DNA of 44,719 nt from an uncultured Eubacteriales bacterium (GTDB taxonomy: Bacteria > Bacillota > Clostridia > Lachnospirales > Lachnospiraceae): NCBI GenBank assembly GCA_900316115.1, contig ONBN01000050.1:1-44719 (forward strand), in the 5' to 3' direction. A program made the translations under genes and the position numbers. The notes under the pieces are model-generated. The model did no database searches, had not been told where the DNA came from, and was given only the letters and a program-made list of their open reading frames with translations. Positions 40,917 through 44,719 of this stretch are shown in pieces; within the stretch, counting starts at the first letter, position 1, and each line of letters starts with the position of its first letter.

Positions 40917-42536
40917 TTGAAAGTATTGGAAGGAAAATCTGTATTTTCAGGCATTGCTATTGGAAAGATCCAGGTGTGGAAAGAAGAGACAGATCAGGTG
41001 AAGCGTGTCCATGTTCCTGACAGGAATCAGGAACTGCTGCGGCTGGAGGAAGCAAAAGAAAAAGCTATCGAAGAATTAAAGAAGTTGTACCATAAGGCAG
41101 AAGCAGAGACTGGAAGCTCTGAGGCGGAGATTTTTGAAGTACATCAGATGATGCTGGATGAAGGCGAATATATAGAAGATATAAAGAGCAGGATCCGTAC
41201 AGAGAGTGTGAATGCAGAATATGCGGCAACTGCTGCTGGGGAACATTTTGCAGATATGTTCCGCAAGATGGACAATGAATACATGCAAGAGCGTGCAGCA
41301 GATATTCAGGATATTACAAAACGGCTGGTACGTGTTCTGTCAGGAGAAAAGAAAAACAGAAATGTTATACAGGAACCGGTGATCCTTGTAGCACAGGATC
41401 TGTCTCCAAGTGATACTATTTTGCTGGATAAGGATAAGATCCTGGCCTTTGTTCTGAAGAAAGGGTCTGCCAATTCCCATACAGCCATCCTTGCAAGGGC
41501 AATGAACATTCCAGCATTGATCCAGGTGCCTTTTTCTGATGATATAGAGGGCAGCAGGGCTATTGTAGATGGAGAAAAGGGGAAGCTGTTTCTGGATCCG
41601 GATAAGGAATTTCTTGAGAAATATACAAAGGAACAGGTAGCAGAACAGGAAAAGCAGAAACTTCTGGCTGCTTTTAAGGGGAAAGAAACCATTACAAAAG
41701 GGGGCAGAAGGATAAAGCTGTTTGCCAATATAGGAAGCGGTGAGGATATAAAGGCAGTTCTGTCCAATGATGGAGAAGGGATAGGCCTTTTCAGAAGTGA
41801 ATTCCTATATTTGGGAAAAGAGCAGCTTCCTACGGAAGAAGAGCAGTTCCAGATATATAAGGATGTGGCTTTGCAGATGGGAGATAAAAAGGTGATCATC
41901 CGTACTCTGGATCTTGGTGCAGACAAACAGGCGCCCTGTTTTCAAATGGATAAAGAAGAAAATCCGGCCATGGGATGCAGAGGGATCCGGCTTTGCCTGG
42001 AGCATCCACAGGTTTTCAAAACTCAGCTGAAAGCTATTTTACGAGCCGGAATATACGGGAATCTGTCCATCATGTATCCTATGATCACTTCTGCATGGGA
42101 GATCACAAAGATCAAAGAAATCCTTAAGGAAGTAAAGCTGGAGCTTCAGGAAGAAGGAAAGCCATATAAAGATCTGGAACAGGGGATCATGGTGGAGACA
42201 CCTGCAGCAGCTGTGATCAGTGACCTGCTTGCAAAAGAAGTAGATTTCTTCAGTATCGGGACAAATGACCTGACCCAGTACACACTAGCAATGGACAGGC
42301 AGAATGAAAAGCTTGAAAGCTTTTATGAGCCAGGACATGAAGCAGTTCTCAGGCTGATCCGCATGGTAATAGAGAATGCCCATAAAGCCGGCATCTGGGC
42401 AGGGATCTGCGGCGAACTTGGGGCAGATACAAGATTCACTGAGGAATTTGTAAAAATGGGGATAGATGAGCTTTCTGTATCCCCTGCAAGAATCCTGCCC
42501 CTTCGCCGTCTGATCCGCAGTATGGATGAAGATTGA
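40917..42536 (+). CDS. ptsI: Phosphoenolpyruvate-protein phosphotransferase (Enzyme I)
   Basis: This 539-residue cytosolic enzyme passes phosphate from PEP to HPr and so starts sugar uptake by the PTS. The phosphorylated His is H188 in KKGSANSHTAILARAM. The PEP-binding domain includes GEGIGLFRSEFLYL, ADKQAPCF, MGCRGIRLCLEHP and VDFFSIGTNDLTQYTLAMDR; the catalytic Cys is C498 in GICGELGAD. It starts at a TTG (40917) with GGAGG upstream. Slightly short compared with the usual 540-575 but complete. No HPr gene is next to it; the usual GG before SHTA is replaced by GSAN, which is within family variation as far as I recall. Confidence 0.95.
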   Translation: MKVLEGKSVFSGIAIGKIQVWKEETDQVKRVHVPDRNQELLRLEEAKEKAIEELKKLYHKAEAETGSSEAEIFEVHQMMLDEGEYIEDIKSRIRTESVNAEYAATAAGEHFADMFRKMDNEYMQERAADIQDITKRLVRVLSGEKKNRNVIQEPVILVAQDLSPSDTILLDKDKILAFVLKKGSANSHTAILARAMNIPALIQVPFSDDIEGSRAIVDGEKGKLFLDPDKEFLEKYTKEQVAEQEKQKLLAAFKGKETITKGGRRIKLFANIGSGEDIKAVLSNDGEGIGLFRSEFLYLGKEQLPTEEEQFQIYKDVALQMGDKKVIIRTLDLGADKQAPCFQMDKEENPAMGCRGIRLCLEHPQVFKTQLKAILRAGIYGNLSIMYPMITSAWEITKIKEILKEVKLELQEEGKPYKDLEQGIMVETPAAAVISDLLAKEVDFFSIGTNDLTQYTLAMDRQNEKLESFYEPGHEAVLRLIRMVIENAHKAGIWAGICGELGADTRFTEEFVKMGIDELSVSPARILPLRRLIRSMDED

Positions 42537-42541
42537 CAGGC

Positions 42542-43177
42542 TTAAAAGCCCAGTTTTTCTCCACAGAGAACTACAGAGATACGTCCTGGTTTCCGTGAAA
42601 AACGTGTAACAAGGATCTGGCAGCAGATACAATCCGGGCTTACACAGTCTGCACACATGCCGGTCTTTGCACAGGGAGTAGATGCATGTACACGTAAGGC
42701 ATTAGGTGGAGCTGCCAGGGTGCGTACTCTGCGGATGGCATCATCTACGTTATCGCACAGCTTATTCATACTGGCCAGGACGATCACATGCTCCGGACCA
42801 TGGGCGATACATGCCACACGGTTGCTTGCACCATCAATATTAACAAGTTCACCTGCTTTTGTGAATGCGTTGGTACTTGTGAGGAAATAGTCTGCACATA
42901 CGATCTTTCCGTACAGTGCCCGGGCTTCCTCAGGAGTAGCAGCGCTTGTTCTGTCGATGAAATCATAATTTCCCTCTGCAACAGCCTGACAGACACCAGC
43001 TTCCACCATGGATTCTGTGCCGCCCCAGGTAACAGATGCACCTTCCGGGATCATGGACAGTATCTGCTCTTTGGCATCCTGGGCAGTTTCACAGTAGTAT
43101 GCGTCCATTCCACGCTTGGCGAAATTTTTCTTCAGAGTTTCTGCTGCAAGTTTATAGTTTTCGCTTACATAAGACAT
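42542..43177 (-). CDS. LUD-domain (lactate utilisation) protein
   Basis: This 211-residue protein of the LUD/DUF162 (LutC/YkgG-like) family has ENYKLAAETLKKNFAKRGM, EGASVTWGGTESMVEAG, ADYFLTSTNAFTKAGELVNIDGASNRVA and GPEHVIVLASMNKL. The C-terminus holds a cysteine cluster (HASTPCAKTGMCADCVSPDCICCQILVTR), unlike the simplest LutC and perhaps binding metal. It stands alone and converges on ptsI, with stops six bases apart. In LutABC the family takes part in L-lactate oxidation, but no LutA/LutB neighbours are present, so only the domain can be claimed. GGAGG precedes the ATG at 43175-43177. Confidence 0.88.
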   Translation of the reverse strand: MSYVSENYKLAAETLKKNFAKRGMDAYYCETAQDAKEQILSMIPEGASVTWGGTESMVEAGVCQAVAEGNYDFIDRTSAATPEEARALYGKIVCADYFLTSTNAFTKAGELVNIDGASNRVACIAHGPEHVIVLASMNKLCDNVDDAIRRVRTLAAPPNALRVHASTPCAKTGMCADCVSPDCICCQILVTRFSRKPGRISVVLCGEKLGF

Positions 43178-43293
43178 TATCAGCCCTCCTGATTTTGTTA
43201 AATTTGTCCTGAAAAAGGATAATCAGATTATAACATGAACCGGTTTTTAGGAAAATACCTGATAAGAAAATAGATCATGCGAAAATAAAACAA

Positions 43294-43322
43294 TTGCCAC
43301 AGGCAGGAATGCAGGTTATAAT
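43294..43322 (+). promoter_or_regulatory. Promoter of the terminal GH43 gene
   Basis: TTGCCA (43294-43299), a 17-base spacer and TATAAT (43317-43322), followed by an AAGGAGAGGG ribosome site before the ATG at 43391. Confidence 0.7.
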
Positions 43323-43390
43323 AAAGAGTAAACTATAATTTCAGATAATATTTAACAAGATTTTTCAAGAAATAAGGAGAGGGATGTACA

Positions 43391-44719
43391 ATGAGAAAAT
43401 GGAAAATGGCACTTGCCGGTGTATTAAGTCTTTTCATGGTTGAGGCTCCAGCTGCCTACAGCCTTCCTGTTTATTCTGTTGCAGCAGCAGAAGCCACTGC
43501 AGAGGATACAGATGTTTTAAGAGGACTTGTGAAAGAAAACGGCAAATATTATTACTATGTAACCGTCGGGAGTGGCTGCCGATCCATCAATGTTGCCATA
43601 GCAGACAAACCCGAAGGTCCGTTCAAAGACGCCTTGAACGGAAACCATTTGGCAGCAGCGAACTGCGATTATATTGACCCCACCGTATGGATAGATGACG
43701 ATGGCCAAGCGTACCTGTATTGGGGTAATCCGAGCCTTTATTGGGCAAAACTTAATGAAGACATGATTTCTTTTAATGGAGAAATTCATAAGACAGATAT
43801 GAATTCGGGTTTTGCTCCTCCGGGCGAGCCTTCAAAATACACCGAAGGCCCCTGGATTCACAAGCGCAAGAACAACGGCAAGGCTACATACTACATGATC
43901 TACGCCTCTCATGGCATACCAGAGAAAATTTCTTACTCCACTAGTGATTCCCCGACCGGCCCTTGGAAATGGGGCGGCGTAATCATGGATCAGGGAAATG
44001 GTACCGCATTTACAAATCACTCCGGCATTATTGAGTTCAAGGGCCGTAGTTTCTTCTTCTACCACAATCAAAAGAATGTGGGAGGTGGCGGCTATAGCCG
44101 CTCTACCGCAGTCGAAGAATTTACCTGGAATGCTGACGGTTCGATTCCGACCATCAAGTCTACGAATGATGGCGTCAAAAAGCCGATTAAGAACCTTGAC
44201 CCGTTCACGCGCGTTGAAGCCGAAACGAAGTCTTGGGTCGGTGGCATCAACGTCGACAAGAGCGGTGGATACACCATCATCAAGCATGTGGCAAAGCAGG
44301 GCGATAACGTCTACCTCACCAACATGGGCTCGAACTTCTATACAAAGGTTCGCTCTGTGGACATGGGTGATGGCGCAGACCGCATCATCGTTTGCACGAG
44401 AGGTAATGGCGGTAAGATTGAACTCCACGCCAAGTCCGAAACAGGTGCAACGCTTGCAACGATGAATAGTCCGGCAAGTTCTAGCTGGCAAGAAAACACC
44501 TTCGACTTGAAGGATGCTGCAGGCGTTGAAGACTTGTTCTTCGTCGGCAAGCAGGGTGGTTTCGATTTTGACTACTGGTATATGGAAAGCGAAAAGACGG
44601 CTATTCCGCAGACCCCGTTCAAGGAAGTCGCATCTGCAATTCCTGGCAAGATCGAAGCTGAAGACTATGACGTGGGTGGCCACAATAAAGCCTTCTACGA
44701 TAACGATCGCGAAAACAAG
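43391..44719 (+). CDS. Chimeric secreted GH43-CBM6 protein, runs off the window
   Basis: The frame is open for 443 codons to the window edge. Residues 1-34 are a signal peptide (KMALAGVLSLFMVEAPAAYS), and 42-57 read DVLRGLVKENGKYYYYV, as in Lachnospiraceae cell-wall-binding-repeat proteins. From residue ~58 the protein is a GH43 beta-propeller: the second catalytic position D96 (DYIDPTVWIDDDGQAYLYWG), the acid Glu E152 (KYTEGPWIHKR) and TYYMIYASHG. Then comes a CBM6 sandwich (~272-400, TRVEAETKSWVGGI) and the start of another (IPGKIEAEDYD). The first propeller blade with the general-base Asp is absent. Codon use changes sharply to C/G-ending codons after about 43560. It is either a fusion gene acquired by transfer or an assembly join at the GKYYYYV microhomology. 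Confidence 0.7.
   Translation, partial: MRKWKMALAGVLSLFMVEAPAAYSLPVYSVAAAEATAEDTDVLRGLVKENGKYYYYVTVGSGCRSINVAIADKPEGPFKDALNGNHLAAANCDYIDPTVWIDDDGQAYLYWGNPSLYWAKLNEDMISFNGEIHKTDMNSGFAPPGEPSKYTEGPWIHKRKNNGKATYYMIYASHGIPEKISYSTSDSPTGPWKWGGVIMDQGNGTAFTNHSGIIEFKGRSFFFYHNQKNVGGGGYSRSTAVEEFTWNADGSIPTIKSTNDGVKKPIKNLDPFTRVEAETKSWVGGINVDKSGGYTIIKHVAKQGDNVYLTNMGSNFYTKVRSVDMGDGADRIIVCTRGNGGKIELHAKSETGATLATMNSPASSSWQENTFDLKDAAGVEDLFFVGKQGGFDFDYWYMESEKTAIPQTPFKEVASAIPGKIEAEDYDVGGHNKAFYDNDRENK

Noticed and set aside
43832..44683. 283-codon minus-strand frame opposite the GH43 region
   Set aside because: The + strand shows a complete GH43/CBM6 domain order; the reverse frame has no family match or start signal.
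1..44719. CRISPR array
   Set aside because: No series of regularly spaced repeats with unique spacers was seen; the only repeats are the short ones listed.

Overview
The window looks like a chromosomal segment of a Lachnospiraceae-type gut Firmicute (Blautia/Coprococcus-like). The grounds are the moderately AT-rich codon use, strong Shine-Dalgarno sites, the SCIFF peptide and maturase next to secDF and recJ, the apt-rel-MBL-hemZ-HD-hisS-aspS gene run, a DUF5688 protein and a TIGR04086 membrane protein. This is recognition from memory; no database search was made.

Layout. (1) 1-8.9 kb is an accessory mosaic. It holds a 5'-truncated IS66 transposase, then an island with a subtype-B tannase, a LysR regulator and a GPH/MFS transporter. 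Next come an ISL3 transposase fragment truncated at both ends, the last ~65 codons of a RepA-like AAA ATPase, a RelE-like toxin-antitoxin pair, an excisionase-like protein and a tyrosine integrase. The integrase is followed by four arm-type decamers and a core-like inverted repeat that look like an element end. (2) 9-16.6 kb is ordinary chromosome: a low-molecular-weight phosphotyrosine phosphatase, DUF5688, a TrpXYZ-like ABC transporter on the minus strand, an amidase with a SPOR domain, a YdcF-like protein, and a CNNM/CBS hemolysin-type gene broken by a frameshift. (3) 16.8-25 kb has an anchored acidic surface protein, TIGR04086, scfA-scfB (a ranthipeptide precursor and its radical SAM maturase), secDF and recJ. 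(4) 25-33.8 kb is a tight stringent-response and translation operon from apt to aspS, closed by a long bidirectional terminator. (5) 33.9-40.7 kb has a lipoprotein on the minus strand and a MacAB-like export operon with two HlyD-type adaptors; the first is frameshifted and the second has a large domain inside its coiled-coil hairpin. (6) 40.9-43.2 kb has ptsI and, converging on it, a LUD-domain gene. (7) 43.4 kb to the end is an open frame that starts with a Lachnospiraceae-style signal peptide and abruptly becomes a GH43-CBM6 enzyme of foreign codon style. It runs off the window.

The most interesting points are the IS-bounded tannase island, whose tannase has lost its leader to IS66; the double-adaptor efflux operon with a domain inserted in the adaptor hairpin; the complete ranthipeptide locus with a hairpin between precursor and maturase; and the terminal GH43 chimera, which lacks the part of the enzyme carrying the catalytic base. 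Several junctions (about 6.17, 15.65, 35.69 and 43.55 kb) look like deletions or joins. Read-level checking should decide whether they are biological or assembly errors.
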